A program made the position numbers and the translations under genes. From the NCBI GenBank assembly GCA_934675205.1, contig CAKUPQ010000001.1, forward strand, positions 496,001 to 560,000: 64,000 bases of DNA. The letters are read 5' to 3'. Below, one piece after another: positions 46,936-56,095 of this stretch. Below the pieces are notes generated by a model. It did not search any database, was not told the DNA's origin, and saw only the letters and a program-made list of their open reading frames with translations. The first letter of the stretch is position 1; every line of letters begins with the position of its first letter. This DNA is from an uncultured Flavobacteriaceae bacterium. GTDB lineage: Bacteria > Bacteroidota > Bacteroidia > Flavobacteriales > Flavobacteriaceae.

Positions 46936-46963
46936 TTTATACGAAAATGACATTTTGTATAAA
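46936..46963. promoter_or_regulatory. Palindrome upstream of polA
   Basis: TTTATAC-GAAAATG and CATTTT-GTATAAA are complementary except for one extra G. Further TTTTGTATAAAC words occur at 46911 and 46953. The palindrome lies just upstream of the -7-like TACTTTTG (46984-46991) and could be an operator. Confidence 0.4.
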
Positions 46964-47010
46964 CGATATTGTTTTATAAAACGTACTTTTGTAAAAACAA
47001 GATTTATAAA

Positions 47011-49851
47011 ATGGCTTCACAAAAACGACTTTTCCTTTTAGATGCTTATGCACTTATTTTCAGAGGGTATTATGCTTTTATCAAAAACCCCAGAATCAAT
47101 TCCAAAGGAATGGATACTTCGGCTGTTATGGGTTTTATGAACTCCCTTTTAGATGTCATCAACCGTGAAAAACCCGAATATCTGGCTGTGGCTTTCGATA
47201 ACGGAGGAAGTGAATTCAGAAACGAAATTTTCCCTGAATACAAAGCCAATCGTGACGAAACTCCCGAAGCAATTCGGATTGCGGTTCCGTATATTAAGGA
47301 AATCCTCAAAGCAATGCACATTCCGGTTGTGGAAGTTAAAGGAATCGAAGCTGATGATTTGATAGGGACACTTTCCAAACAAGCTGAAAAAGAAGGATTT
47401 GAAGTCTATATGGTAACTCCCGATAAGGATTTTGCTCAATTAGTTTCCGATAATATTTTTATGTATCGTCCGGCACGAATGGGCAACGGAATCGAGATTT
47501 GGGGAGTGGACGAAGTCAAGCAAAAGTTCGAAATCGAACGTCCCGAACAAGTCATTGATTTTTTGGGAATGATGGGAGATGCGATTGATAATATTCCGGG
47601 ACTTCCGGGAGTGGGAGAAAAAACAGCCAAGAAATTTTTGGCTGAATTCGGCTCAATGGAAAACCTTTTAGCCAATACGGACAAGCTCAAAGGAGCTATA
47701 AAAGAAAAAATCGAAAACAACAAAGAACAAGGACTTTTATCCAAAAAATTAGCTACAATTTTGCTCGATTGTCCTGTAACTTTTGACGAAGATAATTTTG
47801 AGCTGAACACACCCGATTACGAAAAAGTAGGCGAAATTTTCAATGAATTGGAGTTTCGTAGAATGGCAGAACAGTTTCAGAAGATTTTTGCTAAAGCGAA
47901 TGATTCACAGGTTGCTCAAACCTCGGAAACAGAACCAAAAACACCTGCGAAAAAGAAAGTTCAGGACGAAAATCAGACTTCACTTTTTGGAGAAAACATT
48001 GAAGGAGATTTGTTTTCATCTGCCCAGTCGCTTTATAACAATTTAGAAAATACAGAACATTTTTATCAAATCATACAAGGAGATTTAGGGTTAAAATTGT
48101 TTTTACAAAACCTTTTGCAACAAAAATCGGTTTGCTTCGATACGGAAACTACGGGATTGAATGCTTTACATTCCGAGCTTGTGGGAATTGCTTTTTCTTA
48201 CGAAAAAGGAAAAGGATTTTATGTTCCGTTTCCCGAAAACAGAGAGGAAGCACAAGAATTAATCGAAAAATTACGTCCGTTTTTTGAAAGTGAAAACATC
48301 GAGAAAGTAGGGCAAAACCTCAAATACGACATCAAAATCCTGAATAATTACGGAATTTCTGTCAAAGGAAAATTATTCGATACGATGATTGCTCATTATC
48401 TGATAAATCCTGATATGCGACACAATATGGACATACTTTCGGAAACGTATCTGAAATACAGTCCACAATCTATCGAAACATTGATTGGAAAAAAGGGAAA
48501 AAACCAAAAATCAATGCGTGAGATTGACCTTGAACAAGTCAAAGAATATGCGGTTGAAGATGCAGATATTACGTATCAGTTAAAAGAAGCTTTTGAACCG
48601 ATTTTAGACCAAACCGAAACCCGAAAATTATTCGACGAAATCGAAATTCCGCTTGTTCCTGTTTTAGCATCTATGGAAACGGAGGGAATCCGTTTGGACG
48701 TTGATTTTCTGAAATCGCTTTCGGGAGATTTGAGCAAAGACATCAAAGAATTAGAAACACGAATCTACGAAACAGCAGGACATTCGTTTAATTTGGCATC
48801 TCCGAAACAATTAGGAGAAGTACTGTTCGACAAGCTGAAAATCGGAGGTACAAAACAGAAAAAAACCAAAACCGGACAGTATGCAACGGGAGAAGAAGTG
48901 TTGAGTTTTTTTGTCAAAGACCACCAAATCGTAAGAGATATTTTGGAATGGAGACAACTTATAAAATTACAAAATACTTATGTTGATGCACTTCCGAATG
49001 AAGTGGATTCAGTAACCCAAAGAGTGCATACCGATTATATGCAAACCGTTGCAGCTACGGGACGTTTGAGTTCTAATAATCCGAATTTGCAGAATATTCC
49101 GATTCGTACCGAAAGAGGAAGGCAAGTCCGAAAAGCCTTTGTGGCAAGAGACGAAAATTACGTTTTGCTTTCTGCCGATTATTCACAGATTGAGCTTCGT
49201 GTGATTGCAGCTTTGAGTGGAGAGCCGAATATGATTCAGTCTTTTGCAAACGGAGAGGATATTCACAAATCAACAGCTGCAAAAGTGTTTAATGTGGCTT
49301 TGGACGAAGTAACCAAAGAACAGCGTTCCCACGCAAAAACCGTAAATTTCGGGATTATTTACGGAGTTTCCGCTTTCGGACTTTCTAACCAAACAAATTT
49401 AACCCGTTCCGAAAGTGCCGAACTTATAGATACGTATTACAAAACCTATCCGAGATTGAAAGCCTATATTTCGGAACAGATAGAATTTGCACGAGAAAAC
49501 GGTTTTGTTCAGACGGTTTCAGGAAGAAGACGTTATCTGAAAGACATCAATTCGCAAAATGCAGTAGTTCGTGGAGGAGCAGAACGAAATGCGGTTAATG
49601 CACCAATTCAAGGAAGTGCGGCAGATATTATCAAAATCGCAATGATAAATATTCAGAAGCGACTAAAAGAGGAAAATCTGCAAAGTAAAATGTTGTTACA
49701 GGTACACGATGAACTTGTTTTTGATGCGTACAAATCCGAACTTGACAAGCTCAAAGAACTCATCAAACACGAAATGGAAAATGCGTTTAAATTAGACGTT
49801 CCACTTGTTGTAGATATAGGAATCGGAGAAAACTGGTTAGAGGCACATTGA
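47011..49851 (+). CDS. polA: DNA polymerase I
   Basis: PolA of 946 aa starts at ATG 47011 (MASQKRLFLLDAYALIF); the frame open to 46969 has no similarity. The 5'-3' exonuclease domain is residues 1-290. The 3'-5' exonuclease domain (about 345-540) keeps DTETTG (near 381), LKYDIKIL and YAVEDAD, so proofreading is probably active. The polymerase domain follows (about 550-946) with ADYSQIELRVIAALSG, RSHAKTVNFGIIYG and LLQVHDELVFD. It fills gaps in repair and removes RNA primers. Confidence 0.97.
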   Translation: MASQKRLFLLDAYALIFRGYYAFIKNPRINSKGMDTSAVMGFMNSLLDVINREKPEYLAVAFDNGGSEFRNEIFPEYKANRDETPEAIRIAVPYIKEILKAMHIPVVEVKGIEADDLIGTLSKQAEKEGFEVYMVTPDKDFAQLVSDNIFMYRPARMGNGIEIWGVDEVKQKFEIERPEQVIDFLGMMGDAIDNIPGLPGVGEKTAKKFLAEFGSMENLLANTDKLKGAIKEKIENNKEQGLLSKKLATILLDCPVTFDEDNFELNTPDYEKVGEIFNELEFRRMAEQFQKIFAKANDSQVAQTSETEPKTPAKKKVQDENQTSLFGENIEGDLFSSAQSLYNNLENTEHFYQIIQGDLGLKLFLQNLLQQKSVCFDTETTGLNALHSELVGIAFSYEKGKGFYVPFPENREEAQELIEKLRPFFESENIEKVGQNLKYDIKILNNYGISVKGKLFDTMIAHYLINPDMRHNMDILSETYLKYSPQSIETLIGKKGKNQKSMREIDLEQVKEYAVEDADITYQLKEAFEPILDQTETRKLFDEIEIPLVPVLASMETEGIRLDVDFLKSLSGDLSKDIKELETRIYETAGHSFNLASPKQLGEVLFDKLKIGGTKQKKTKTGQYATGEEVLSFFVKDHQIVRDILEWRQLIKLQNTYVDALPNEVDSVTQRVHTDYMQTVAATGRLSSNNPNLQNIPIRTERGRQVRKAFVARDENYVLLSADYSQIELRVIAALSGEPNMIQSFANGEDIHKSTAAKVFNVALDEVTKEQRSHAKTVNFGIIYGVSAFGLSNQTNLTRSESAELIDTYYKTYPRLKAYISEQIEFARENGFVQTVSGRRRYLKDINSQNAVVRGGAERNAVNAPIQGSAADIIKIAMINIQKRLKEENLQSKMLLQVHDELVFDAYKSELDKLKELIKHEMENAFKLDVPLVVDIGIGENWLEAH

Positions 49852-49857
49852 TACATC

Positions 49858-49888
49858 GTCATGGCGAGGAAGAACGACGAAGCAATCT
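49858..49888. repeat. REP-like repeat, half copy
   Basis: GTCATGGCGAGGAAGAACGACGAAGCAATCT lies between the convergent polA and pgi genes, outside the 13-17 kb cluster. Confidence 0.7.
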
Positions 49889-49906
49889 TTATGCAGATTT
49901 TAAATC

Positions 49907-51493
49907 TTACTTCTTCAGAAACGACCTAATCAAAAGCTCTGTTGAACTATCGTGATTTCCGATTTTTTTGCTTTCGATTTCTTTGAGAATGTTGGTTGCT
50001 AATTCTTTTCCTAATTCTACTCCGAATTGGTCAAAACTGAAGATATTCCAAAGGAATCCCTCGACAAAAGTTTTGTGTTCGTACATTGCCAATAATGCAC
50101 CCAAATTTTCGGGGGTTAATTTTTTAATCAAAATCGTATTGGTTGGTCTGTCTCCATAAAAATCCCTGTACGGATTTTCTTTGTTTTCTTTTCCGTTTAA
50201 AAGAGCTTCGGTTTGGGCAAAAAAGTTAGCCATCAGTTTGTTATGATGTTCGTAGTCCTCATACAAAGGTTGAGCAAATCCGATAAAATCAGCAGGAATC
50301 AGTTTTGTTCCCTGATGCAACAACTGAAAAAAGGCGTGTTGCGAATTTGTCCCGATTTCCCCAAAAATCACATTTCCTGTTTGGGTATTGACAGGAAATC
50401 CTTCTCTCGAAATGTTTTTCCCGTTACTTTCCATTATAAGTTGTTGCAAAAACGGGACGAGCTTTTTCAGGTAATCCGAATACGGCACGATACAATGCGT
50501 TTCGGATTCAAAAAAGTTGTTGTACCAAACTGACAAAAAAGCCAATACAACAGGAATGTTCTGACGAAAATCAGCCGTTCGGAAATGATTGTCCAACTCA
50601 TTTGCTCCTTTGAGAAGTCGGTTAAAATTATCGTAACCCACTCCCAAAGCAATCGAAATTCCGACTGCACTCCAAAGCGAATAACGACCTCCGACCCAAT
50701 CCCACATCGGGAAAATATGGTCTTCCGAAATTCCGAAATCCTTTACTTTTCCAATGTTGGAAGAAACGGCAATAAAATGTTTTGCTATGTCATTTTCGGT
50801 TGCACTTTTCAAAAACCATTTTCGGATAGTTTGTGCATTGGTAAGGGTTTCCTGTGTGGTAAATGTCTTGGAAACAATCACGAAAAGTGTCGTTTCGGGA
50901 TTCAGATGTTTTATGGTTTCGTGAACTCCGTCTCCGTCAATATTGGAAACATAGTGAACATTCAGATGATTTTTGTAGAATTTCAAGGCTTCCGTAACCA
51001 TTGCAGGACCTAAATCCGAGCCTCCGATTCCGATATTTACTACATCGGTAAACGGTTTTCCCGAATAACCTTTTCGATTTCCATCAATTACACTTTCCGT
51101 AAAGGATTTTATCTTTTCTTTTACTTCAAAAACTTGGGGAATTATATCTTTTCCGTCCACAAAAACCGATTGGTTTCGGTCTGCTCGCAAAGCCGTATGA
51201 AGTACAGCTCTGTTTTCGGTTGCATTTATTTTTTCTCCCGAAAAAAGGCTTTCGATTCCGTTTTTCAGTCCTGTTTCTTCTGCTAATTCAATAAATAAAT
51301 CTATGGTTTTCAGACTGATTTTATTCTTTGAATAATCTAACAGAAAATCGTTCCACTTGATATGAAATCGTTCTGCTCTGTTTTTGTCGTGAGCAAACAT
51401 TTCCTGCATCGGAGTATAGCAAATCTGCTCGAAATGTTCTCTTAATCTGTTCCAAGCAACCGTTCCTGTCGGATTTGTGTTTTCAAGTGTCAT
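49907..51493 (-). CDS. pgi: Glucose-6-phosphate isomerase
   Basis: Pgi of 528 aa interconverts glucose-6-phosphate and fructose-6-phosphate. The signature DWVGGRYSLWSAVG and the catalytic region NIGIGGSDLGP, SKTFTTQETL and GTNSQHAFFQLLHQGT are all present. It starts 1 bp after the M23 peptidase stop codon and is the last gene of a four-gene minus-strand cluster. Confidence 0.97.
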   Translation of the reverse strand: MTLENTNPTGTVAWNRLREHFEQICYTPMQEMFAHDKNRAERFHIKWNDFLLDYSKNKISLKTIDLFIELAEETGLKNGIESLFSGEKINATENRAVLHTALRADRNQSVFVDGKDIIPQVFEVKEKIKSFTESVIDGNRKGYSGKPFTDVVNIGIGGSDLGPAMVTEALKFYKNHLNVHYVSNIDGDGVHETIKHLNPETTLFVIVSKTFTTQETLTNAQTIRKWFLKSATENDIAKHFIAVSSNIGKVKDFGISEDHIFPMWDWVGGRYSLWSAVGISIALGVGYDNFNRLLKGANELDNHFRTADFRQNIPVVLAFLSVWYNNFFESETHCIVPYSDYLKKLVPFLQQLIMESNGKNISREGFPVNTQTGNVIFGEIGTNSQHAFFQLLHQGTKLIPADFIGFAQPLYEDYEHHNKLMANFFAQTEALLNGKENKENPYRDFYGDRPTNTILIKKLTPENLGALLAMYEHKTFVEGFLWNIFSFDQFGVELGKELATNILKEIESKKIGNHDSSTELLIRSFLKK

Positions 51494-52732
51494 TTACGAC
51501 TCGGATTTAATGTTTAGTTTGCTGTTTGCTATACTATCCAATTCTTTTTTAATCGGATTTATCTGATTGAAATACCGTTCTTTATATTTTTCCTCTAAAG
51601 GAGTAGAATTTTTGAAATTTTGTTGTAACGGGTCAACCTGAACTCCGTTTTTCCAAAAGCGGTAACAAACGTGAGGTCCTGTTGCCAATCCTGTACTTCC
51701 GACATATCCGATAGTTTCTCCTTGTGTTACTCTCTGTCCTTTTTTAACTGCAATTCTCGACATATGCAGGTATTGGGTCGAGTAGGTTCCGTCATGTTTT
51801 ACTTTTACGAAATTTCCGTTTCCGGAAGTATATCCTGATGCCTCAACAACTCCGTTTGCAGTGGTCATAATCGGAGTTCCGTGTGGAGCTGCATAATCTG
51901 TTCCCAAATGTGGTTTCATTTTTTTCTGAACCGGGTGGAAACGTCTTGGAGAAAATTTTGAAGAAATTCGGCTGAACTTTAACGGAGCTTTCAAAAACAT
52001 ACTTTTCAGAGCTTTTGCCTCTTCGTCAAAATATTCCTCACTTCCTCCCAAAGAATCCCTTCTGAACGGAAAAGCATAGATTTTTTCACCTTTATTATGA
52101 ATGAAAAACGAGCCTTCAATACTTTCGATTCCGACATAAATGGTGTCATTTATATATCTTTCACTAAAAATTACTCCAAACGCATCTTCGGGTTGCAATT
52201 TAAAAAAGTTGACACTCCAAGCATAAATTGGTTCAAGATTGTGTGTGAGATTTCCATTTCCGTAAGCCCCTAAAGTTTGTGAAAGAGAGCCTTCTATGTT
52301 TGAGATGATGGTTTTACGCTTGATAGTAACAGGCTTTTGCTTGTTGTAAGCAATTACATCTCCCCTAAAATCAATAACACTGTAATTTATCATATCGGAC
52401 TGATAAACCAGAACTTCAAGATTGTGAGGGGCATTCAAAGATTTTAGTAAAGTATAAGGTCTTCCGGCTCTAATGTTTTTCAGATTTAAGGAATCTTTTA
52501 TTTTTTCGACTACATTGTGAATTTCGGTTGCATTAAAACCTTGACCTTCTAACAGTTTCCCGAAAGTGTCTCCCGACTTTATTGTGTCATTAACCACAAC
52601 ATAATCTTCCATTATAAACCCGAAACGCTCTGTTTTTGGTTTTTCGACAATTATTTCTTCTTCGGGCTGTTCTTCTTTTTTACAGGAAACTAATAAAAAT
52701 AAGGCTAAAAAAATATAAGATAAGTATTTCAA
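51494..52732 (-). CDS. M23 family (LytM-type) peptidase lipoprotein
   Basis: This 412-aa cell-wall endopeptidase-like protein has a lipobox (LLVSC, Cys17). Initiation must be TTG at 52732, because a stop (TAA) lies three codons upstream and no ATG precedes the signal peptide. The LytM domain (about 265-375) has HLGTDYAA, QYLHMS and GPHVCYRF. The last motif is usually HxH; here the second His, a zinc ligand in LytM, is Cys. That may still bind zinc. It probably trims peptidoglycan. It lies between the tryptophan dioxygenase and pgi genes. Confidence 0.9.
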   Translation of the reverse strand: MKYLSYIFLALFLLVSCKKEEQPEEEIIVEKPKTERFGFIMEDYVVVNDTIKSGDTFGKLLEGQGFNATEIHNVVEKIKDSLNLKNIRAGRPYTLLKSLNAPHNLEVLVYQSDMINYSVIDFRGDVIAYNKQKPVTIKRKTIISNIEGSLSQTLGAYGNGNLTHNLEPIYAWSVNFFKLQPEDAFGVIFSERYINDTIYVGIESIEGSFFIHNKGEKIYAFPFRRDSLGGSEEYFDEEAKALKSMFLKAPLKFSRISSKFSPRRFHPVQKKMKPHLGTDYAAPHGTPIMTTANGVVEASGYTSGNGNFVKVKHDGTYSTQYLHMSRIAVKKGQRVTQGETIGYVGSTGLATGPHVCYRFWKNGVQVDPLQQNFKNSTPLEEKYKERYFNQINPIKKELDSIANSKLNIKSES

Positions 52733-52753
52733 AACTAATTATGACTTTGGCTG

Positions 52754-53689
52754 TTAGACGTTTTCTCCCCAATTTGCTAATTCTTCTTCACTCCATAATT
52801 CGGGGAAGAAAATTCTTCTCTGATACCTCGGGTGCATATACTTTTTCCAGTCGCTTCCTCCAGTTGCCTCGTGATTTCCAGGTACGGATTCGATATATTT
52901 TTTGGCTGTATTATAGTGCTCCAAAACCCAAGTTATATTAACCGTATAATCGTAATGACGCATCGCTTTGATAAGTTCTTCGTTTTTTTGGTCGGTTTCG
53001 GGAAGTTGCTTGTATTTTCTCCAGAGGTTTGAAGTATTGTATTTTTCCATATACTCCAAAAATGTTTTTTTGTATTTTTTCTCGAATTGTTCAAGCAGAT
53101 ACGATTTTTTTCCTGTGTGATAATCTTTTCCTGCAGCCTGCCAATACAAATGCTCCAAAGCGTGTTCGTACGGAGTATTTCTGTCAATATTGGTTCGGAA
53201 TCGGTTGTCAATCAGGTTGATTAAATCTGTAGAACAGAACTCAATCAAACGATATTGAGCACTCTGAAAACCACTTGCAGGAGTTAAAGTATTTCGGAAT
53301 TTCAAGTATTGTTCGTCTTCCATTCCGTCTTTCATAATCACAAACGAAGTCGTAAGCATATCAAAATAACGACTGATTCGCATCAGTTTATCCGTAAAAA
53401 TTTCGGTTTTCGGATTTTCGGGATTATCACAAATTTGTTGCATTTCCCAAAGAATCATTTTGAACAGCAATTCATTGACCTGATGATACATAATGAAGAC
53501 CATTTCGTCAGGTAAAAGCGTTCTTTGTGTTTGCAGACTCAACAAGGCATCAGTCTGAACATAATCCCAATACGTAATGGGTTTTGCCCAAAGCAGACCT
53601 TCCAAATGAGTGTTTGTATTTTGCCCCAAAGCCTTGAATTTTTGATTTAGGGCTTCGAGCTGTTGTTGTGTTTCGGTAGTAATTTCCAT
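52754..53689 (-). CDS. kynA: Tryptophan 2,3-dioxygenase
   Basis: This 311-aa heme enzyme opens the indole ring of tryptophan to N-formylkynurenine, the first step of the kynurenine pathway. The family core TYWDYVQTDALLSLQTQRT, DEMVFIMYHQVNELLFKM (about 80-98) and SGFQSAQYRLIEF are visible. The C-terminal PGNHEATGGSDWKKYM also fits. No other kynurenine-pathway gene is in the window. It begins 5 bp after the DUF3108 stop codon. Confidence 0.92.
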   Translation of the reverse strand: MEITTETQQQLEALNQKFKALGQNTNTHLEGLLWAKPITYWDYVQTDALLSLQTQRTLLPDEMVFIMYHQVNELLFKMILWEMQQICDNPENPKTEIFTDKLMRISRYFDMLTTSFVIMKDGMEDEQYLKFRNTLTPASGFQSAQYRLIEFCSTDLINLIDNRFRTNIDRNTPYEHALEHLYWQAAGKDYHTGKKSYLLEQFEKKYKKTFLEYMEKYNTSNLWRKYKQLPETDQKNEELIKAMRHYDYTVNITWVLEHYNTAKKYIESVPGNHEATGGSDWKKYMHPRYQRRIFFPELWSEEELANWGENV

Positions 53690-53693
53690 TTTA

Positions 53694-54479
53694 TTATTTT
53701 TTATTTAGAGGATATTTCAATCCTTTGTATTCGTGTAAATCTGCACTTATGCTCCCCACTGCTAAGTCGGCTTTGATTCGCAAAGGAGCTTTGTTTTTGT
53801 CATCTGAAACCCAGATAGTTAGACTTTCTTCTTCTTTAAAAACCCGTCCCGACTGGACCATAGGTTTGAAAAGCATTGTAGAAATGCTTCCAAATTTAGT
53901 TTTTATTGTTTCTTTTCCAATATATTTTAACTTAAACTTAATTATTTCGTCGTCAAAAAACATATCAATATCTATGGTCTGGCCTACTTTCAGATTATCA
54001 ACATCTTTGTGATTTCTCAAATAATAAAAAGTCGAGACCACATCTTGCACATTCTTCGGAGCATCAATTGTTTTTTCTTTATCCCGACCTAAATCTTTCC
54101 ACAAAACCTTATTGCTGTTATGGTTGAAATAAGCCCTTTGGTTGCGTTTGTAGCTTCCTTCCGAAATATTCCGAACAGCCATATATGGTTTTCCGGTTTC
54201 CTTATCAAAATAGCTTTGATAATGGTCTTCTACCTTGAAAAACATTTTAGACAAACCCGTATTAGCTCCGTATCCTTTGGCAAAATAAACAGGTTTGTTG
54301 TTATAAGTTGATTCCGTAAGTTCCAAAGTAGCATATCCTGCACTAAAAAACCTGCTGTAACTTATCTTGAATTTAAAAAATTCCCCTGTGCTATAAGGCG
54401 TTTCTTTAACAGGCTGTCTGTCCACATTAAATGCAGATAAAAGCAAAATCATTAAGGGTAATATAACTATCTTTTTCAT
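53694..54479 (-). CDS. DUF3108 family periplasmic protein
   Basis: This 261-aa protein has a signal peptide (about 1-19). The body is beta-rich with the family patterns GEFFKFKISYSRFFSAGYATLEL, DVVSTFYYLRNH and FKPMVQSGRVFKEEESLTIWVSDDKNKAPLRIKA. DUF3108 has no firmly known function. It heads the DUF3108-tryptophan dioxygenase-M23-pgi cluster, but the genes do not share an evident pathway. Confidence 0.8.
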   Translation of the reverse strand: MKKIVILPLMILLLSAFNVDRQPVKETPYSTGEFFKFKISYSRFFSAGYATLELTESTYNNKPVYFAKGYGANTGLSKMFFKVEDHYQSYFDKETGKPYMAVRNISEGSYKRNQRAYFNHNSNKVLWKDLGRDKEKTIDAPKNVQDVVSTFYYLRNHKDVDNLKVGQTIDIDMFFDDEIIKFKLKYIGKETIKTKFGSISTMLFKPMVQSGRVFKEEESLTIWVSDDKNKAPLRIKADLAVGSISADLHEYKGLKYPLNKK

Positions 54480-54681
54480 AATTAACTCGTTTTTTTGGGA
54501 GTTAATACAATTAGTGTTCCAAAAATTTACAGCTCCTGCAAAGCTACAAATTACTATTAAAAAACACTAAATTACACTACTAAAAACATTTCCCAAATAA
54601 AAGCAGAAAGTTAATCAGAATTTATCAACCAAAAGTAGGGGGTGTCGGCTGGGGAGGTTGTGGGAGTTGTGGGTTTTAAAA
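54480..54681. other. Intergenic region with a G-run tract
   Basis: There is no gene here. The plus strand at 54638-54673 has four runs of three to five G separated by 6-8 nt, striking in such AT-rich DNA, and could form a G-quadruplex. The rest is AT-rich upstream sequence of the DUF3108 gene. Confidence 0.6.
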
Positions 54682-55125
54682 TTATTTCAATTTCTTAAAA
54701 ACACTTACATTTTTAACAGCTACACTATCGCTACACCGAATAAGATTACTAACGTTATACAACTTATTAGTAAATTGTAAACGAGAAAGCCGAATATCAG
54801 ATTTTCCTTCATTAAAATGAAGTATAAGGCTATCATTTTTTACTTTCCAAGTACCTTTGTAAGTTATGCTGTCGCCTTTACCGTAATAAGAAACATATTT
54901 TTGAGTAAAATCTTTATTCAAAGTAAGTTTTTTTGTTCCGTTATCTGAAAAAACAGCCCCTTTAATGTTATGTGTTTTAAAAATAATTTTTCTCTCTAAA
55001 AAATTGGGCATAACACTAACATAATTTCCTGCTAAATCATTAGGTAAAATCTTGTTATAAAAGTACAATCCTCCTGCAAAAATGAGGAGGACTGCTGTTA
55101 GAATTATTTTTTTAGAGATTTTCAT
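54682..55125 (-). CDS. Hypothetical membrane-anchored or secreted protein
   Basis: This 147-aa protein has an N-terminal hydrophobic segment (about 6-24) that is either a membrane anchor or an uncleaved signal. The rest is beta-rich (WKVKNDSLILHFNEGKSDIRL), reminiscent of lipocalin-like META or copper-resistance folds, but no family is recognised. It lies 30 bp from the AbiEii-type toxin gene. Confidence 0.6.
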   Translation of the reverse strand: MKISKKIILTAVLLIFAGGLYFYNKILPNDLAGNYVSVMPNFLERKIIFKTHNIKGAVFSDNGTKKLTLNKDFTQKYVSYYGKGDSITYKGTWKVKNDSLILHFNEGKSDIRLSRLQFTNKLYNVSNLIRCSDSVAVKNVSVFKKLK

Positions 55126-55154
55126 TTTAATCTGTTCCTTAAAGTCAAGGAAAC

Positions 55155-55769
55155 CTACAAAATTAATTTATTAACTTCCGAAGTTATTTTTTCTTTACAT
55201 AATTCCCAATCAAAATCTACATACATTATAGACTCGGGTTGCAAATCTGCATCATCAAAATAAGTAAGACTTTTTAATACTAAAAACTCTGAGCCGTCTG
55301 AATATTTCTGATTGTAAAAAGAAATCAGTTCTTTCAAAGAAAAATCCTGTAACAAAAAATACAAATCAATGAAATCTTTTTTACTTCCCCGACCCAAAAT
55401 AGCATTGAGTTTCATTGCTCCAATGTCTTTTTTAGAAAATAATCGAATATTATCTATAATCAAAATATCTTCCAATAAAGGATATTGATAATTCACAAAA
55501 TCTATTTTGACAGAATCAACATTGAGGATTAAAATATTTTTGGAGTTTTGTATGGTTATCACATTGCCAAATCCGTTCAAAATATCGGAAAACACATCTT
55601 TATTTATTTCGGATTTTCCGAACAAATCAATATCAATTGAGTTTCTGTGTCCTATCTGTAAAGCTAACGAAGTTCCTCCTGCCAAAGCAAAATCAGCAAA
55701 AGATTCCTCTTGCATTATTGCTTTTAAGAGTTCCAATAATTTGGGACTGACTGTTTGTGTCTGTAACAT
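55155..55769 (-). CDS. AbiEii-type nucleotidyltransferase toxin
   Basis: This 204-aa protein has the nucleotidyltransferase core ALAGGTSLALQIGHRNSIDIDLF (parts at about 30-52; catalytic Asp pair in DIDLF) and the conserved GSKKDFIDLYFLL (about 125-137). These match AbiEii/AbiGii toxins of bicistronic toxin-antitoxin systems, some of which abort phage infection. The frame overlaps the upstream DUF6922 gene by 46 bp, so the two are translationally linked. Confidence 0.85.
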   Translation of the reverse strand: MLQTQTVSPKLLELLKAIMQEESFADFALAGGTSLALQIGHRNSIDIDLFGKSEINKDVFSDILNGFGNVITIQNSKNILILNVDSVKIDFVNYQYPLLEDILIIDNIRLFSKKDIGAMKLNAILGRGSKKDFIDLYFLLQDFSLKELISFYNQKYSDGSEFLVLKSLTYFDDADLQPESIMYVDFDWELCKEKITSEVNKLIL

Positions 55770-56047
55770 CTGAACTCTGTTTTGTCTATTTTGAAAAGAG
55801 TGGAAAGAAAAGATAAAGAAACCACATCAAGCGTTCGGAATTCTAACGAAAGTTTTTTAATGGTTTCTAACCCGTAAAGTTCTTTAATCAGATTCCAATC
55901 GTTTAAAGTTCCGTATTCTATAACTCTCTGAATAAGAAAAGATTTGTGTTTGTCCAAATCAAATTTAGACAAATCCGTATCCCAAAAAAGATGCGATGAA
56001 AAATCCTGCATAGAAATGTCTTTTTTTATTTTAACAGCAGTATTCAT
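55724..56047 (-). CDS. DUF6922-like antitoxin of the AbiEii pair
   Basis: The start is set at ATG 56047 (MNTAVKIKKDISM), because the upstream ATG at 56068 lies inside the -7-like TACATTTG (56073-56066). The 107-aa product has the family pattern SSHLFWDTDLSKFD, VIEYGTLNDWNLIKELYG and the ending EFRCYRHKQSVPNYWNS. Genes of this type commonly precede AbiEii-like toxins and are taken as the cognate antitoxin. That pairing is inferred from position. Confidence 0.75.
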   Translation of the reverse strand: MNTAVKIKKDISMQDFSSHLFWDTDLSKFDLDKHKSFLIQRVIEYGTLNDWNLIKELYGLETIKKLSLEFRTLDVVSLSFLSTLFKIDKTEFRCYRHKQSVPNYWNS

Positions 56048-56065
56048 ATTGTTTTGTCTGAAATA

Positions 56066-56095
56066 CAAATGTATGAATAATTTAACAAACTCTAA
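56066..56095 (-). promoter_or_regulatory. Promoter of the AbiEii-type toxin-antitoxin pair
   Basis: TACATTTG (56073-56066 on the minus strand) matches the -7 consensus, with a TTTAG about 20 bp further upstream as -33. It decides the start of the antitoxin. Confidence 0.55.
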
